A DNA stretch of 64,000 nt from Rhodobacter sp. (GCA_027489175.1 JAIYAE010000038.1:1-64000), one strand, 5' to 3'; positions 1 through 12,476 are shown, counted from the stretch's first letter. Numbers and translations are program-made. Notes: generated by a model not told the origin, from the sequence alone.

Positions 1-109
1 CCCGCTCAGCGGAAAGCCCACCCATCAAAACCGCCACTCTGGGGGACATCCTGCTCGATGCGCCCGCCATTTACTGCCTCATCCGGGTCTTATGTGACCC
101 GTGATATTG

Positions 110-1036
110 TTAGTCCTGCGTGGTTTCTCCGACCCGCATGATTTCCCACTCTAACGTGATACCGCTTGATTGGAAAACCTTTTTTCGCACTTCCTCACCC
201 AGATTTTCCAGATCGGCGGCGGTCGCCCCTCCGGCGTTGATCAGGAAGTTGGAATGCATCGGCGACATCTGCGCGCCGCCAATCCTGGCCCCGCGCATGC
301 CTGCGTCGTCAATCACCTTCCAGGCCTTCAGCTCATGCGTGTCGTCCGCCGCCCCGGTGCTGCTGCGCCCCAAGGGGTTGCGGAAGGTGCTGCCAGCGGA
401 TCTATCCCTTGTGGGTTGGCTGGCATCGCGCTTGGCGATCTGGTCCAGCATCCGCGCCTCAAGCGCCGCCGGGTCGCCCGGTTTTGCCCGGAAGGTCGCC
501 CCGACGATCACGGCACCCTCAGGCAGATCGCTTTGCCGGTAGCGCAAGGCAAGGTCCGAGGCGGGCATCGCCTGCACGTCGCCCGCGCGGGTGACGATCT
601 GCACCTCCTCCAGCACATCCGCCACGTAACTGCCGTAACAGCCCGCGTTCATCCGCACAGCGCCGCCAATGCTGCCCGGGATGGTGCGCAGAAAGGTCAG
701 GTCCAGCCCCGCCTCAGCCGCGCGCTTCGCGACATGGGCATCCAACGCGGCGGCCCCCGCAGTCACCCGATCGCCTGCCACCTCAATCCCGTTGAAGCCC
801 CGGCCAAGCCGGATCACCACGGCACGAATGCCGCCATCGCGCACGATAAGATTCGACCCGACCCCCATCGGAAAGACCGCAACCCCAGGGTCCAGCGCCG
901 CGAGAAACGCCGCGAGGTCGGCCACATCCGCCGGCTGGAACAGCCAGTCCGCGGGCCCGCCCACGCGCAGCCAGGTCAGGTCAGCCAAGGGGCGGTTCGG
1001 CGTCAGCACGCCGCGCGGGGTGGGTAAGCTGGTCAT
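110..1036 (-). CDS. murB: UDP-N-acetylmuramate dehydrogenase
   Basis: ORF 110..1126; motifs [57 protein letters not shown]; likely start at MTSLPTPRG (1036). Confidence 0.95.
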   Translation of the reverse strand: MTSLPTPRGVLTPNRPLADLTWLRVGGPADWLFQPADVADLAAFLAALDPGVAVFPMGVGSNLIVRDGGIRAVVIRLGRGFNGIEVAGDRVTAGAAALDAHVAKRAAEAGLDLTFLRTIPGSIGGAVRMNAGCYGSYVADVLEEVQIVTRAGDVQAMPASDLALRYRQSDLPEGAVIVGATFRAKPGDPAALEARMLDQIAKRDASQPTRDRSAGSTFRNPLGRSSTGAADDTHELKAWKVIDDAGMRGARIGGAQMSPMHSNFLINAGGATAADLENLGEEVRKKVFQSSGITLEWEIMRVGETTQD

Positions 1037-1085
1037 GCCGCGTGGATACAAGGCCACCCCGGCGCCCGCAAGAAAAAGCCGGGGC

Positions 1086-1370
1086 CTAGCGCCGCCGCCC
1101 CCCGACCAGAAGGCCAATGACGGCACCGACCAGCCCAGGCGCCGCCATCACCAGCGCTGCCCAGAAAAGCTGCAGGACATTGCCACCGCCCGGCCCGGCC
1201 TTGCGCCAGACGAGGGCAGCAGCGCACAGCGCTATGACCACCGGCACCCAAAGGGCCGACCTCCAGCCATGGCGCCGGGCCATCAACCAGGCGCTGCCCC
1301 CGGCCACCAGCGCGGTGGCCGCAGCAAGGCCCAGAAGCGAAAGGATCAGATCACTGTCGGCACCGAACAT
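1086..1370 (-). CDS. Small hypothetical membrane protein (94 aa)
   Basis: Hydrophobic ORF in the minus-strand dcw operon, packed between murB and DUF2484 genes. Confidence 0.6.
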   Translation of the reverse strand: MFGADSDLILSLLGLAAATALVAGGSAWLMARRHGWRSALWVPVVIALCAAALVWRKAGPGGGNVLQLFWAALVMAAPGLVGAVIGLLVGGRRR

Positions 1371-1373
1371 CGG

Positions 1374-1619
1374 TCACCCAAGTTGTCGCCGCAGCCAGCG
1401 CCAGAAATAGACCACCGGCCAGCGCAGGATCGACGCGCCCGCCGCAAGGATCACCATGCCGATGATCGGGCCGCCCTCATAGGTGACCCAGCCCAGAAGT
1501 GGCACGCCGACCGCGATCATCACATAGGCCGCGCGCCAGTGGTAATCGCGCGACGGAAACATCGCAATGACATTCGCCGCCACCAGCCAGACCAGACACA
1601 GCGCAAGGGGGAGCATCAT
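1374..1619 (-). CDS. DUF2484-like small membrane protein
   Basis: 81-aa hydrophobic ORF; similar layout to the adjacent 1616..1882 ORF (xxRNPLRYFxRR / LRWPVVYFWRW). Confidence 0.6.
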   Translation of the reverse strand: MMLPLALCLVWLVAANVIAMFPSRDYHWRAAYVMIAVGVPLLGWVTYEGGPIIGMVILAAGASILRWPVVYFWRWLRRQLG

Positions 1620-1882
1620 TTCTCAAGCTCTTTCGGCAGTGGGGCCGGCAGACCAAGGGCGCGACGGATGAAATAGCGCAACGGGTTGCGGAACATCGAG
1701 ATGAAGGCGAACAGACCGAGGGCAAGCCAGAGCCAGCCATGCACCCAACCGATCCAGACCAGCAGAACCGGTGCCGCGATCAACAGCGCCACGCCCGGCA
1801 CCATCTGCCGCTTCATCGGCAGCATCGCGACGATGGCCGAGGCGAGGACCCAGAAACAGCCAAGGATCAGCGGCGTGCTCAT
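1616..1882 (-). CDS. DUF2484-like small membrane protein
   Basis: 88-aa hydrophobic ORF overlapping the next gene by 4 nt; paralogue-like neighbour. Confidence 0.6.
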   Translation of the reverse strand: MSTPLILGCFWVLASAIVAMLPMKRQMVPGVALLIAAPVLLVWIGWVHGWLWLALGLFAFISMFRNPLRYFIRRALGLPAPLPKELEK

Positions 1883-1916
1883 CTTGGGCGCTCCGGGTCA
1901 GCCAAAGCGGCGCCCC

Positions 1917-1937
1917 AAAATTTTCGCAGAAAATTTT
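1917..1937. repeat. Palindromic intergenic element AAAATTTTC-GCA-GAAAATTTT
   Basis: 9-bp perfect arms with GCA loop; same family as copies at 28001, 28035 and 38476. Confidence 0.7.
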
Positions 1938-1943
1938 TCCCGC

Positions 1944-3350
1944 TCACGCCGCAGCGCCCATCAGCTTGGCGGGCAGCGCGTTGGCCCAGGCGCTGATCGT
2001 GCCGGCCCCAAGGCAGACAACCATATCCCCCGGCCGCGCCTGTTCCTTTACAAGGCGCGCAAGGTCCGCCTCATCGATCAGCGCACGGGCGTGGCGGTGG
2101 CCATGGGCGATCAGCCCCGCCACCAGATCATCCCGCGCGGCGCCGGGGATCGGGTCTTCGCCGGCGGAATAGACATCAGCGATGGCCACCACATCGGCAT
2201 CGTTGAAGCAGGTGCAGAAGTCCTCGAACAGGCTGGAAAGCCGGGTATAGCGGTGCGGCTGATGAATGGCGATGATCCGGCCCTTGGTGGCTTGCCGCGC
2301 GGCCTTCAGCACCGCAGCGATTTCCACCGGGTGGTGGCCATAGTCGTCAATGATCGTGACACCGTTCACCTCGGCCACCTTGGTGAAGCGCCGGTTGACG
2401 CCGGCGAACCCGGCCAGAGCCTCGCGGATCTCATCCTTTTTCATGCCAAGGTGCCGCGCCACGGCTACCGCCGCCAGGGCGTTCGACACGTTGTGGTCCC
2501 CCGGCATCGGCAAGGTGCAGCCCTCAATCAGCGCGTCTTCGCTTTGCAGGGCGATGTCGAAATGCGCGACCCCATTCTCATAGGTCAGGTTCTGCGCCCG
2601 CACATCGGCCTGCGCGTTGAAGCCGAAGGTCACGATCCGCCGGTCGGTCACCCGGCCGACCAGCGCCTGCACCTCTGGGTGGTCGGTGCAGCAGACAGCA
2701 AGGCCATAGAATGGGATGTTCGACACGAAATCGAGGAACCCCTTCCGCAGCGCATCGAAGGTGCCCCAATGCTCCATGTGTTCGGGGTCGATGTTGGTCA
2801 CGATGGCAATCGTCGCGGGCAGGCGGTTGAAGCTGCCGTCGCTTTCATCCGCCTCGACCACCATCCATTCCCCCGCCCCGGCCCGCGCGTTCGATCCATA
2901 GGCATGGATCACCCCGCCGTTGATCACCGTGGGGTCAAACCCGCCCTTGTCCAGCAGCGTCGCCACCATCGTCGTGGTCGTCGTCTTGCCATGCGTCCCG
3001 GCAATCGCGATGTTTGACCGCAGGCGCATCAATTCCGCCAGCATCTCGGCCCGGCGGACGACGGGCAGCTTGCGGCGGCGGGCCTCCTCCAGTTCCGGAT
3101 TGCCCTTCTTGATCGCCGAGGAAATCACGACCACCGCCGCCTCGCCGATGTTTCCGGCTTTCTGGCCTTCGAAGAACACCGCCCCCAGCTTCACCAGCCG
3201 GTCGGTGATCTTCGACGCCTTGGCGTCCGACCCCTGCACCCGGTAGCCCAGCGTTATCAGCACTTCGGCGATCCCGCTCATCCCGATGCCGCCGATCCCG
3301 ACAAAGTGGATGGGCCCCAGCTCCAGCGGCAGTTTGGTGGCGGCGTTCAT
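1944..3350 (-). CDS. murC: UDP-N-acetylmuramate--L-alanine ligase
   Basis: [38 protein letters not shown] motifs. Confidence 0.97.
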   Translation of the reverse strand: MNAATKLPLELGPIHFVGIGGIGMSGIAEVLITLGYRVQGSDAKASKITDRLVKLGAVFFEGQKAGNIGEAAVVVISSAIKKGNPELEEARRRKLPVVRRAEMLAELMRLRSNIAIAGTHGKTTTTTMVATLLDKGGFDPTVINGGVIHAYGSNARAGAGEWMVVEADESDGSFNRLPATIAIVTNIDPEHMEHWGTFDALRKGFLDFVSNIPFYGLAVCCTDHPEVQALVGRVTDRRIVTFGFNAQADVRAQNLTYENGVAHFDIALQSEDALIEGCTLPMPGDHNVSNALAAVAVARHLGMKKDEIREALAGFAGVNRRFTKVAEVNGVTIIDDYGHHPVEIAAVLKAARQATKGRIIAIHQPHRYTRLSSLFEDFCTCFNDADVVAIADVYSAGEDPIPGAARDDLVAGLIAHGHRHARALIDEADLARLVKEQARPGDMVVCLGAGTISAWANALPAKLMGAAA

Positions 3351-4441
3351 GCGGGCTCTCCTCCCAGGGCTTCGACCAGCGCCACAAGGCGGGCGGTCGC
3401 ATCGGGTTTGCCTTCGCCAAGTGCTGCGCGCGCCATGGTCTCGGCCTTCATCGGGTCTTCAAGGATCGCGGCGATGTGCCGTGCCAGCGTGCTTGCGTCA
3501 AGCGCCTTTTCCGTCAGCATGACCGCGCCCCCGGTGTCTACCAACCCTTTGGCGTTGGCGGTCTGATGGTCCCCTGTCGCCGCCGCGAAGGGGATCAGGA
3601 TCGCGGGCCGCCCGATCACGCTGATATCGGCGACCGAGGATGCGCCGGATCGGCTGATCACCAGCTGAGCCTCGGATAATCTGCGCGGGATGTCGGTAAA
3701 GAAGGGCGCGATTTCGGCCCGCACGCCCGCGGCCTCATAGGCCTCCGCGGCGCGGGTGGCGTCTTCGTCCCGCGCCTGATGCGCAATCCGCAGGTTGGCG
3801 CGCAAGCCTTCAGGCAAGAGCGCCATGGCGCCGGGCACCACATCCGACAGGATGCGCGCGCCCTGACTGCCGCCGATCACCACCAGCGCCATCGGGTAAT
3901 CCCCCGGCGGAATGTAGGGGGCCGAAGCCCGGTCCAGCACCGCCTGGCGCACCGGGTTACCCACGGCTTCACCCGTCACCCCTGCAGGCAGCGTCGTGGG
4001 CCAAGTCCCGCAGGCCACCTTGTCCACCCGGCGGGCGAAGATCTGGTTCACCCGGCCAAGGACGCCGTTCTGTTCATGAATCATCCGTGGCCGCCGCAAG
4101 ACCCATGCCGCGGATAGCGCCGGGATCGACGGATAGCCGCCGAACCCCACCACCACCGAAGGCCGGTCCCGCAACTGCGAGATCAGCGCGCCGATGACAC
4201 CGCCCAGAATACGGAACGGCACCAGCAGCTTGGCCGCAGCCCCGCCCCGCGCAAAGGTGGCGCTGGCCACCCGTTCGATCTTCACAGCTTCCGGGAACCC
4301 GCCCGCATAGCGCGCGCCCCGGTCGTCGGTGGACAGCTTTACCCGCCAGCCGCGCGCCAGCATCGCCTCGGCCAGGGCCTGGGCGGGGAACATGTGCCCG
4401 CCCGTGCCGCCCGCGGCGATGAGAAGAAGCTTCGCCATCAC
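3347..4441 (-). CDS. murG: UDP-N-acetylglucosamine--N-acetylmuramyl-(pentapeptide) pyrophosphoryl-undecaprenol N-acetylglucosamine transferase
   Basis: [51 protein letters not shown] motifs; ATGA overlap with murC. Confidence 0.97.
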   Translation of the reverse strand: MMAKLLLIAAGGTGGHMFPAQALAEAMLARGWRVKLSTDDRGARYAGGFPEAVKIERVASATFARGGAAAKLLVPFRILGGVIGALISQLRDRPSVVVGFGGYPSIPALSAAWVLRRPRMIHEQNGVLGRVNQIFARRVDKVACGTWPTTLPAGVTGEAVGNPVRQAVLDRASAPYIPPGDYPMALVVIGGSQGARILSDVVPGAMALLPEGLRANLRIAHQARDEDATRAAEAYEAAGVRAEIAPFFTDIPRRLSEAQLVISRSGASSVADISVIGRPAILIPFAAATGDHQTANAKGLVDTGGAVMLTEKALDASTLARHIAAILEDPMKAETMARAALGEGKPDATARLVALVEALGGEPA

Positions 4442-5601
4442 CGACCCCGCCGGAAGACGTCGCTCATCTGGCCGCGTGGGCGTTGGCGGGTCAGCGCCAG
4501 CAGCATGCCCATGGTGATCCCGGCGGCGATGACCGACGATCCGCCATAGCTGACGAAGGGCAGTGTCATCCCCTTTGCCGGCAGAAGCCGCACGGCCACA
4601 CCCATGTTGATCATCGCCTGCACCCCGAAAATGCAGGCCAGCCCCGCGCCCGCCAGCCGGGCAAAGGGGTCACGCTCGGCCAAAAGGCGGCCAAGCGACC
4701 GGACCACGATCACCCCGTAAAGTGCCAGGATCACCAGAACCAGGATCAACCCGTATTCCTCGGCTGCAACCGCGATGATGAAATCGGTATGCGCGTCCGG
4801 CAGTGACCATTTCACCTGCCCCTCACCCACGCCGACACCGAAGAACCCGCCCTCCTGAATGGCGTTGGCGGCGTAGCCAAGCTGCGTGCGCGGGTCCACA
4901 TCCGGCGACAGGAACCCGTCAATCCGGCGGGCAAAGTGCTCGGACGCCTCATAAAACACCAGCCCGGCCACACCCACGACCCCGCCCACCACGACGATCA
5001 GCGTCATCGGAGCGCCGCCAATGAAATAGATCACGCCCCAGGCGAAAATGATCAGCGCCGACTGGCCGAAGTCCGGCTGCATCGCCAGAAACGCGACCAC
5101 GACCAGCGTCAGCGCGAAAGAAATGGTCTTGCCCGGCGGTCCGTTCAGATCCTGGGCCGAGGCGATCAGCCAGGCCACGACGATCACAAAGCCGGGCTTC
5201 AGAAACTCGGACGGCTGGACCGAGGCGAAGCCAAGGCTGAACCAGCGCACAGCGCCTTTGCCAAAATCCGTGCCAATGACCGGCAACAGCATCAGCGCGA
5301 CCAGAGACACCGCAAAGCCCATGACGCCCAGCCTGCGCACCATGGCGGGCGACATCATCGAAATCGCGATCATCACCACCAAGGCGATCCCGCCGAAAAA
5401 GGCCTGACGCTGGACGTAATAGAACGGCTCCAGCCCGTTGCGCGTGGCCAGGGGCACCGAGGCGGCAAGCCCCAGAAGAAGCCCGATGCCAAACAGGACA
5501 AAGACCGAGGTCAGCGTCCACTTGTCGATGGTGCGCCACCAACGGGGAAGTACCGGCTCGGTCACCCGTATGGGATTGGAGCCATAGACCATTTCAGTCA
5601 T
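4438..5601 (-). CDS. ftsW: Lipid II polymerase/flippase FtsW
   Basis: SEDS family motifs [52 protein letters not shown]. Confidence 0.96.
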   Translation of the reverse strand: MTEMVYGSNPIRVTEPVLPRWWRTIDKWTLTSVFVLFGIGLLLGLAASVPLATRNGLEPFYYVQRQAFFGGIALVVMIAISMMSPAMVRRLGVMGFAVSLVALMLLPVIGTDFGKGAVRWFSLGFASVQPSEFLKPGFVIVVAWLIASAQDLNGPPGKTISFALTLVVVAFLAMQPDFGQSALIIFAWGVIYFIGGAPMTLIVVVGGVVGVAGLVFYEASEHFARRIDGFLSPDVDPRTQLGYAANAIQEGGFFGVGVGEGQVKWSLPDAHTDFIIAVAAEEYGLILVLVILALYGVIVVRSLGRLLAERDPFARLAGAGLACIFGVQAMINMGVAVRLLPAKGMTLPFVSYGGSSVIAAGITMGMLLALTRQRPRGQMSDVFRRGR

Positions 5602-5792
5602 GGGAAAACCGCCTGGAAAACGCCTGCTCTGCCTTTACGCCCGGATGTGTCCCCCGGGTCTGGCAAGCAGAGTAGCGGCAAATCCGCTCTCTGGCCAGTG
5701 TGAATGCATGACAGAGCGGCGGCATGATCAACCAGCGTTCGCAAGAATCATCACGCACAGGGCCGGCTATCCGCCACCTTCGTTTGTACGAC

Positions 5793-5821
5793 TTGCCTGT
5801 TTGAAGAATCAGTTATATAAG
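5793..5821 (+). promoter_or_regulatory. Candidate sigma70 promoter TTGCCT-N17-TATAAG
   Basis: AT-rich island immediately upstream of the 5849 ORF, with optimal 17-bp spacing. Confidence 0.55.
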
Positions 5822-5848
5822 ATGTTTGTTACATAAAGGATTACTGAT

Positions 5849-6238
5849 ATGCCAAGTCAAGTTGCCGACCTCCTCCACGCTTGGGCCGACCGCACCGCCC
5901 ATGGGCAATCGGACGCCATTCTCCGCGACCACGCCCCCGACGCGGTGATCTTCGACGTTCTGCCGCCGCTCCAACATCGTGGCACAGCCGCCTACCGTGC
6001 AACCTGGGACGATTGGCAGCCGCAGACGGTAAACGCCCTGACCTTTCGGCTTGAGGACCTGCACGTCACCGAAGGCCCCGACCAAGCCTTTGCCCACGGC
6101 CTTCTGCACTGCGGTGGCACCACCGCCGATGGCCGCAGCTTTGCGGATATTGTCCGCGCGACCTTTTGCCTTGTCCGCACGTCCGACGGCTGGCGCATTG
6201 TCCACCAGCACATCTCTGCCCCGAAAGCCCCCCAATGA
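5849..6238 (+). CDS. SnoaL-like/DUF4440 (NTF2 fold) protein
   Basis: MPSQVADLLHAWADRTAHGQSDAILRDHAPDAVIFDVLPPL...WRIVHQHISAP pattern. Confidence 0.75.
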   Translation: MPSQVADLLHAWADRTAHGQSDAILRDHAPDAVIFDVLPPLQHRGTAAYRATWDDWQPQTVNALTFRLEDLHVTEGPDQAFAHGLLHCGGTTADGRSFADIVRATFCLVRTSDGWRIVHQHISAPKAPQ

Positions 6239-6564
6239 CCCAACTCGACAGCGCCTTTGCTGCCCTCGCCGACCCGACCCGCCGCGCAATCCTTGCCCGG
6301 CTGGCAACCGGAGAGGCGACAGTCCAAGACCTCGCCCGCCCGTTCCCGATCAGCCAACCCGCGATCAGCCGCCATCTGAAGGTGCTGGAGGATGCCGGCC
6401 TGATCGAAACCCGCATCGACGGGACCTCACGCCCCCGTCGCCTGAAACCGGACGCGGTAGAGGAGCTTTGGGATTGGCTTGGCCAATACCGCGCCCTCTG
6501 GGAAGCGCGTTATGCCCGGCTGGATGACGTGCTGGCGGACCTCCAGAAGGATGACACCCCATGA
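6235..6564 (+). CDS. ArsR-family HTH regulator
   Basis: ALADPTRRAILARLATGEATVQDLARPFPISQPAISRHLKVLEDAGLIETRIDG; ATGA overlap with the upstream ORF. Confidence 0.9.
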   Translation: MTQLDSAFAALADPTRRAILARLATGEATVQDLARPFPISQPAISRHLKVLEDAGLIETRIDGTSRPRRLKPDAVEELWDWLGQYRALWEARYARLDDVLADLQKDDTP

Positions 6565-7034
6565 CCGCCCCTGTTCAGTTGACCCTCGACGGTGACACAA
6601 GGATCATCGTCACCCGGTCCTTTACCGCCCCCCCAGCGCTCGTATTCCGTGCCCACATTGAACCCGCACTGATCCGGCGCTGGATGATCGGGCCCGATGG
6701 CTGGACCATGCCGATCTGCGACTGCGACCCCCGCCCCGGCGGCAGCTTTCGCTTCGGTTGGACAAACGGTACCGACACCAGCTTCCACGCGACCGGCGAA
6801 TACCTTGAGGTGACGCCAGAGCGGATCATCCACATCGAACGGATGTTCCTGCCCGACCCCACCCCCGACAATCACGTCGACACCCGCTTCGCCGCCGATG
6901 GCACCGGCACCCGCATGACCATGGTGATGACCCTGCCCAGCCCTGAGGCCCGCGCCGCCGTCATCGCCTCGGGCATGCCGGACGGATTGGAAGACAGCTA
7001 CGCCCGCCTTGAAACCATCCTTGCAAAGGCCTGA
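6561..7034 (+). CDS. SRPBCC/AHSA1-domain protein
   Basis: RSFTAPPALVFRAHIEPALIRRWMIGPDGWTMPICDCDPRPGGSFRFGW typical of ATPase-activator AHSA1 domains. Confidence 0.9.
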   Translation: MTAPVQLTLDGDTRIIVTRSFTAPPALVFRAHIEPALIRRWMIGPDGWTMPICDCDPRPGGSFRFGWTNGTDTSFHATGEYLEVTPERIIHIERMFLPDPTPDNHVDTRFAADGTGTRMTMVMTLPSPEARAAVIASGMPDGLEDSYARLETILAKA

Positions 7035-7036
7035 CC

Positions 7037-8002
7037 ATGCTTGCCACCCTTGCCATGACCCTGTCGGGCGACACCGATCTTGTGCTCAGCCGCCAGTTCA
7101 ACGCCTCGCCCGCGCTGCTGTGGCGCGCACTGACCGATCCCCTGATCCTGCCGCGCTGGCAATGGGCGCAAGACTGGCCGATGGTCACCTGCGAGATGGA
7201 TGTCACCGTCGGCGGCAGTTTCCGATGGGTCTGGCGCACCGCGCCTGACCGCCTGATGGGCGTAAAGGGTCGCTTCCTGACGGTGGATGCCCCCCGCTGC
7301 CTGATCCACACCGAAACCTTCGACGAAGACTTGACCGGCGGCGAAACCACCGTCACCCAGACCCTGACCGAAGTCGCGCCGCAGACCACCCGGCTGACCA
7401 TGACCGTGCGCTATTCCACCGCTGAGGCCCGCGCTGCCGCCGTTGCCAGCGGCATGCTTCCGGGGATGGAGGAGGCTTATGCCAAGCTTGATGCCCTCCT
7501 GCCCCGCCTGATCCCCGAACTCGCCCGCACAGACTTTCGCATCGTGGGCACCGGTGACCGGCAGATCACCGTCACCCGCAGCTTTGCCGCCGCCAAAGCC
7601 ACCGTCTTCCGCGCCCATACCGAAGCGGCCCTCCTCTCCCGCTGGATGGGCAGCACAGAGATGCCGCTTGCGGTCTGCGAGATGGACCCCCGCCCCGGCG
7701 GCCACTACCGCTATACCTGGATCATGCAGGACGGCACCCGGATCACACTGTCCGGCACGATCCAGACCCTGACCCCAGACCGCATCACCGCGGTTGAGGT
7801 GTTCGACCCCGACTGGACCGGCGGCCCCGCAACGGTGGAAACCACCTTCACCGAAACCGCCGGCCGCACCATCGTGCAGGTGACCATCACCTATACCACC
7901 GCGCCGGCGCGGGATCAGGTCCTTGCCTCCGGCATGGGGGAAGGCATGGCCGGGTCCTACGACCTGTTGGACGCCCTCCTGGAGCGGATCCCCGCGCGCT
8001 GA
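7037..8002 (+). CDS. Tandem two-domain SRPBCC/AHSA1 protein
   Basis: Two internal AHSA1 copies (LSRQFNASPALLWRALTD... and VTRSFAAAKATVFRAHTEAALLSRWMGS...). Confidence 0.9.
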   Translation: MLATLAMTLSGDTDLVLSRQFNASPALLWRALTDPLILPRWQWAQDWPMVTCEMDVTVGGSFRWVWRTAPDRLMGVKGRFLTVDAPRCLIHTETFDEDLTGGETTVTQTLTEVAPQTTRLTMTVRYSTAEARAAAVASGMLPGMEEAYAKLDALLPRLIPELARTDFRIVGTGDRQITVTRSFAAAKATVFRAHTEAALLSRWMGSTEMPLAVCEMDPRPGGHYRYTWIMQDGTRITLSGTIQTLTPDRITAVEVFDPDWTGGPATVETTFTETAGRTIVQVTITYTTAPARDQVLASGMGEGMAGSYDLLDALLERIPAR

Positions 8003-9004
<1,002 letters not shown>

Positions 9005-9071
9005 TCCTTGGGCCGGATAGGCTGCGCAATATCATTCCTTCAAAGCTTTTGGCCATCCAGACATGTCAGTC

Positions 9072-9446
9072 CTAGGAACTTCCGCCATTTGATGGCGAAG
9101 CGGAAATCTCATGCAGGATCTGGATCGCATAGACCGCGGATGCCCAACATGCAAAGGCCAGCATGTACCGCAGGACGTCATTCAGGAATGGGTCCTGCAT
9201 CGCCGTTAGTCCGCCGAAAGAAAAGATCAGAAGACAAATCCCGTAAAAGCCTCGCGTCGCGGCAGCAGGGTCATTTCCGGCAAAGAGACGCTTGAACCTT
9301 CCCAGCCGAAGCAGAGCATGATCCAGGGCGAGCACGAAGAAAAGCATCAGCGTCACAAGACCGATCCAGTTGCGCTCGGTACGCCACTCAATCGCCACCA
9401 GGAAAGTGCCCAGGCAGGCAGTCAATAAAATGATTGCTGGCCGCAT
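9072..9446 (-). CDS. Hypothetical membrane protein (124 aa)
   Basis: Hydrophobic ORF with several predicted TM segments. Confidence 0.45.
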   Translation of the reverse strand: MRPAIILLTACLGTFLVAIEWRTERNWIGLVTLMLFFVLALDHALLRLGRFKRLFAGNDPAAATRGFYGICLLIFSFGGLTAMQDPFLNDVLRYMLAFACWASAVYAIQILHEISASPSNGGSS

Positions 9447-9501
9447 TGCAGGGCCTCCTAATTTCTGTCGGTTGGATCCGGTGCGATGATTTATTTCAGA
9501 G

Positions 9502-10365
9502 TCAGTTTAGGGGTACTTGTCGGACCCTGTAAACTCGCGTTGCCGTCCCTTGCGCGATGGCATCCTGCTCATCCGCTGATAGACCGCTCAGCAATTCCTT
9601 CGTCATCTCGATCCAGCCCGGCAAACCCACCCCAAGGTTCACCACCGGCCAGTCGCTGCCCCACAGCATCCGGCCCGGCCCGAAGACCTGCAACAGATGG
9701 TCGACATAGGGCCGTAACAGCGCCGCTGTCGCTGTCCCCGGCGCGCAATAGGCGGTGATGCCAGAGAGTTTGACGACCACGTTCGGAAAAGCTGCGACCG
9801 CCTCGATCCCGGCCTTCCACACTTCCCAATCACCCGCCGCCACATCGGGCACGCCGCAATGGTCAAGGACTAAGTTTTGGTCCGGGCAGGCGCGCAAGAG
9901 GGGCACTCCAACCGGGATCAACTGCCGCGACAGAAAGTTCAGGTCGAACGGCAGCCCCGCGCGCCCGATCTTGCGCAGGTTGGCGCGGAAGGTTTCCGTC
10001 TCAGACACCCCATCCGGCACCACATGCAGGATGCGGCGAAAGCCCACCACGCCAAGCCCCTGCGCCTCTTCCAGCCAGGCGTCAAAACCAGCGTCAGCCT
10101 CGGGCCGGATGCTGGCGATCTGGCCCAGCATCTTCACTCCCCCGACGGAGGTCCCGATCATCCCCGCCACCAGCCGTGCCTCGGCCTGGTAATCGGCGTC
10201 ATCAACCCCGGTTTCCATGAAGATCGTCGCCGCAACCCGGCCCGCAACCAGCCCGGCGTAGTCTTCCCGCGTGAAATCCCCGGCAAGGGCGGGCACCCCT
10301 TCGGTCCAAGCATAGCCGATCCGGTCGCGCAGGATCAAATGCTGGTGTGTGTCGATCAGGTCCAT
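9502..10365 (-). CDS. Amidohydrolase-family (TIM-barrel) metal-dependent hydrolase, fuconolactonase-like
   Basis: DTHQHLILRDRIGYAW N-terminus, LDHCGVPD, LWGSDWPVVNL. Confidence 0.85.
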   Translation of the reverse strand: MDLIDTHQHLILRDRIGYAWTEGVPALAGDFTREDYAGLVAGRVAATIFMETGVDDADYQAEARLVAGMIGTSVGGVKMLGQIASIRPEADAGFDAWLEEAQGLGVVGFRRILHVVPDGVSETETFRANLRKIGRAGLPFDLNFLSRQLIPVGVPLLRACPDQNLVLDHCGVPDVAAGDWEVWKAGIEAVAAFPNVVVKLSGITAYCAPGTATAALLRPYVDHLLQVFGPGRMLWGSDWPVVNLGVGLPGWIEMTKELLSGLSADEQDAIAQGTATRVYRVRQVPLN

Positions 10366-10374
10366 CGCCCCCCC

Positions 10375-11013
10375 TCAGCCGTTCGCCAGACGGTAGTCCG
10401 GCGTCACCGACCCGTCCCGCACCAGCCGCCCGTTAGGCAGGTCGTTGTCTTCCAGCTTGGCGATGATCTCGGCCTCGGTCAGGCCAAACCCGACCCAGCG
10501 GTCGCGAAGCCGCGCGCGCAAGACGGATTCGGGCACATCCGCCATCACCGTCAGGTCGAACATCGGGCGCAGCCGGTCCCAGGGTGACTGGTTGAGGAGA
10601 AGCCAGTTCCCCTCCACCACGATCACCGGGATATCGGCGGGGATCAGACGGGCACCGGCACGGGCAATCTCGATCTTGCGGTCAAAGACGGGGACGGCAA
10701 CCTCAGCCTCATCCCGGGCGCGCAGGCGCTTCAGCGTGTGGTAAAGCCCGCCCACGTCAAAGGTCTGTGGCGCGCCCTTGCGGGGGCGCAGGCCTGCGGG
10801 GACAAGGTGAAGGTCGTCATAATGATAGCCGTCCATCGGCAGGACCATGGCCATCGCTGGGGTGTCGGCATTCAACCGGTCAACCAGGCTGTCGGCAAGG
10901 GTCGATTTCCCAGACCCCGGCGCGCCCGCAATGGCCAGGATCAGCCGCCCGGCCCCGGCCCTTGCCTGAACCGCTGCCGCCAGTCCCGCCAGATCGGTCA
11001 CCACCCCCGCCAT
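10375..11013 (-). CDS. Nucleoside/pantothenate-kinase-like P-loop kinase
   Basis: AIAGAPGSGKSTLADSL, MDGYHYDD, EGNWLLLNQSPW. Confidence 0.85.
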   Translation of the reverse strand: MAGVVTDLAGLAAAVQARAGAGRLILAIAGAPGSGKSTLADSLVDRLNADTPAMAMVLPMDGYHYDDLHLVPAGLRPRKGAPQTFDVGGLYHTLKRLRARDEAEVAVPVFDRKIEIARAGARLIPADIPVIVVEGNWLLLNQSPWDRLRPMFDLTVMADVPESVLRARLRDRWVGFGLTEAEIIAKLEDNDLPNGRLVRDGSVTPDYRLANG

Positions 11014-11075
11014 ATCACCACTCCCCCTGCCCGGCCCAAGGATGGCCGAAGCCCCCCACCCGATGCAAGGACGAC

Positions 11076-12476
11076 CTAGCCAAGCAGCGCCTTGATCTGC
11101 GCGGTGAAATCCTCACCCCGCTTTTCGAAGTTCGGGTACTGATCGAAACTCGCCGCTGCGGGGGCCAGAAGGATCACCTCCCCCGCCACCGCCTCAGCCG
11201 CCGCGCTGGCGACAGCACGCTCCATCGTCTCACAAATCTCATGCGGAGTGTCGCCCAGCTGCAACGCGAAATCGCGGGCAGAGTGACCGATGAGATAGGC
11301 CTTCACGACCGAAGGCAGATAGGGCTTCAGCCCGGCAATCCCGCCCTCTTTGCCCAAGCCCCCGGCGATCCAGCGGATCTTCGGGAAGGCCTGCAGCGCC
11401 TTCGCGGCACTGTCCACATTGGTGGCCTTGCTGTCATTGATGAACCGCACCCCGGCGCGTTCCCCGACCAGCTGGCTGCGGTGCGGCAGGCCCGCGAATG
11501 AGTGGAGGGCACCCTCGATCAGCTTCGGTGCCAACCCCAGCGACCGGCAGGCGGCATAGGCGGCGCAGGCGTTCTGGTGGTTGTGCGCACCGGGCAGACC
11601 CTTCACGTCCCGAAGGTCAATCGCGGCCACCTGCCGCCCGCGCCGCCATTCGGCAAGGAAGCCCTTGCGGGCAAAGACCGACCAGCCGAACCCTTCAAGC
11701 TTCTGGCCTGAGGAGATGCGGATCACCCGGTCATCCATCGGCCCTTGCGACAGTTGCCCGGCCAGAAACCGCCCCTCCGCCTCATCCGCGCCGATGACGG
11801 CGCGGTCGGGGCCGCCTTGGGTGAAAAGCCGCGCCTTGGCAGCAAAGTAGCCGCCCATCCCGGCGTGCCGGTCAAGGTGGTCCGGCGAAAGGTTGGTGAA
11901 GACTGCCACATCCGGCGTCAGCGCGCGGGCAAGTTCGGTCTGGTAGCTGGAGAGTTCCAGCACCACCACCTCACCATCCACGGGGGGGTCGATGGAGAGG
12001 ACACCCTTGCCGATGTTGCCGGCCATCTGGGTGGGGCGACCGGCCACCTCAAGGATGTGATGGATCAGCGCCGTGGTGGTGGACTTCCCGTTCGACCCGG
12101 TGACCGCGATCACCTTGGGCGGGGTCTCCATTTCGGCCCATTCCGAGGAGGCGGCGCTTTGGAAGAAGAGGCCGATGTCATTGTCGACCGGCACCCCAAC
12201 CTCAAGCGCGCGGGCGATCACGGGGTGGGGTGTGGGGTAAAGGTGCGGGATGCCGGGCGAGGTGATGAGGCATGCCACCCCCTCCAGCGCGCCTTGGCGG
12301 GTCAGGTCGGTGAGGGTGAACCCCTCGCCCTCGGCCTTGGCCCGCGCCTCGGGGCTATCGTCCCACATCAGGGTCTCGGCCCCACCTGCGGCAAGGGCCG
12401 CGGCAGTGGCCAGGCCGGACCGGCCAAGGCCGAGGATAGCGACCTTCTGGCCTGAATAACCCTTGACCGGGATCAT
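11076..12476 (-). CDS. murD: UDP-N-acetylmuramoyl-L-alanine--D-glutamate ligase
   Basis: [42 protein letters not shown] motifs. Confidence 0.96.
   Translation of the reverse strand: MIPVKGYSGQKVAILGLGRSGLATAAALAAGGAETLMWDDSPEARAKAEGEGFTLTDLTRQGALEGVACLITSPGIPHLYPTPHPVIARALEVGVPVDNDIGLFFQSAASSEWAEMETPPKVIAVTGSNGKSTTTALIHHILEVAGRPTQMAGNIGKGVLSIDPPVDGEVVVLELSSYQTELARALTPDVAVFTNLSPDHLDRHAGMGGYFAAKARLFTQGGPDRAVIGADEAEGRFLAGQLSQGPMDDRVIRISSGQKLEGFGWSVFARKGFLAEWRRGRQVAAIDLRDVKGLPGAHNHQNACAAYAACRSLGLAPKLIEGALHSFAGLPHRSQLVGERAGVRFINDSKATNVDSAAKALQAFPKIRWIAGGLGKEGGIAGLKPYLPSVVKAYLIGHSARDFALQLGDTPHEICETMERAVASAAAEAVAGEVILLAPAAASFDQYPNFEKRGEDFTAQIKALLG

Noticed and set aside
669-1676. Long plus-strand ORFs opposite murB and the dcw genes (also 1686..3017, 14010..15227, 15273..16754, 18796..20139)
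   Set aside because: Antisense shadow ORFs typical of GC-rich coding sequence; the opposite strand has well-conserved proteins.
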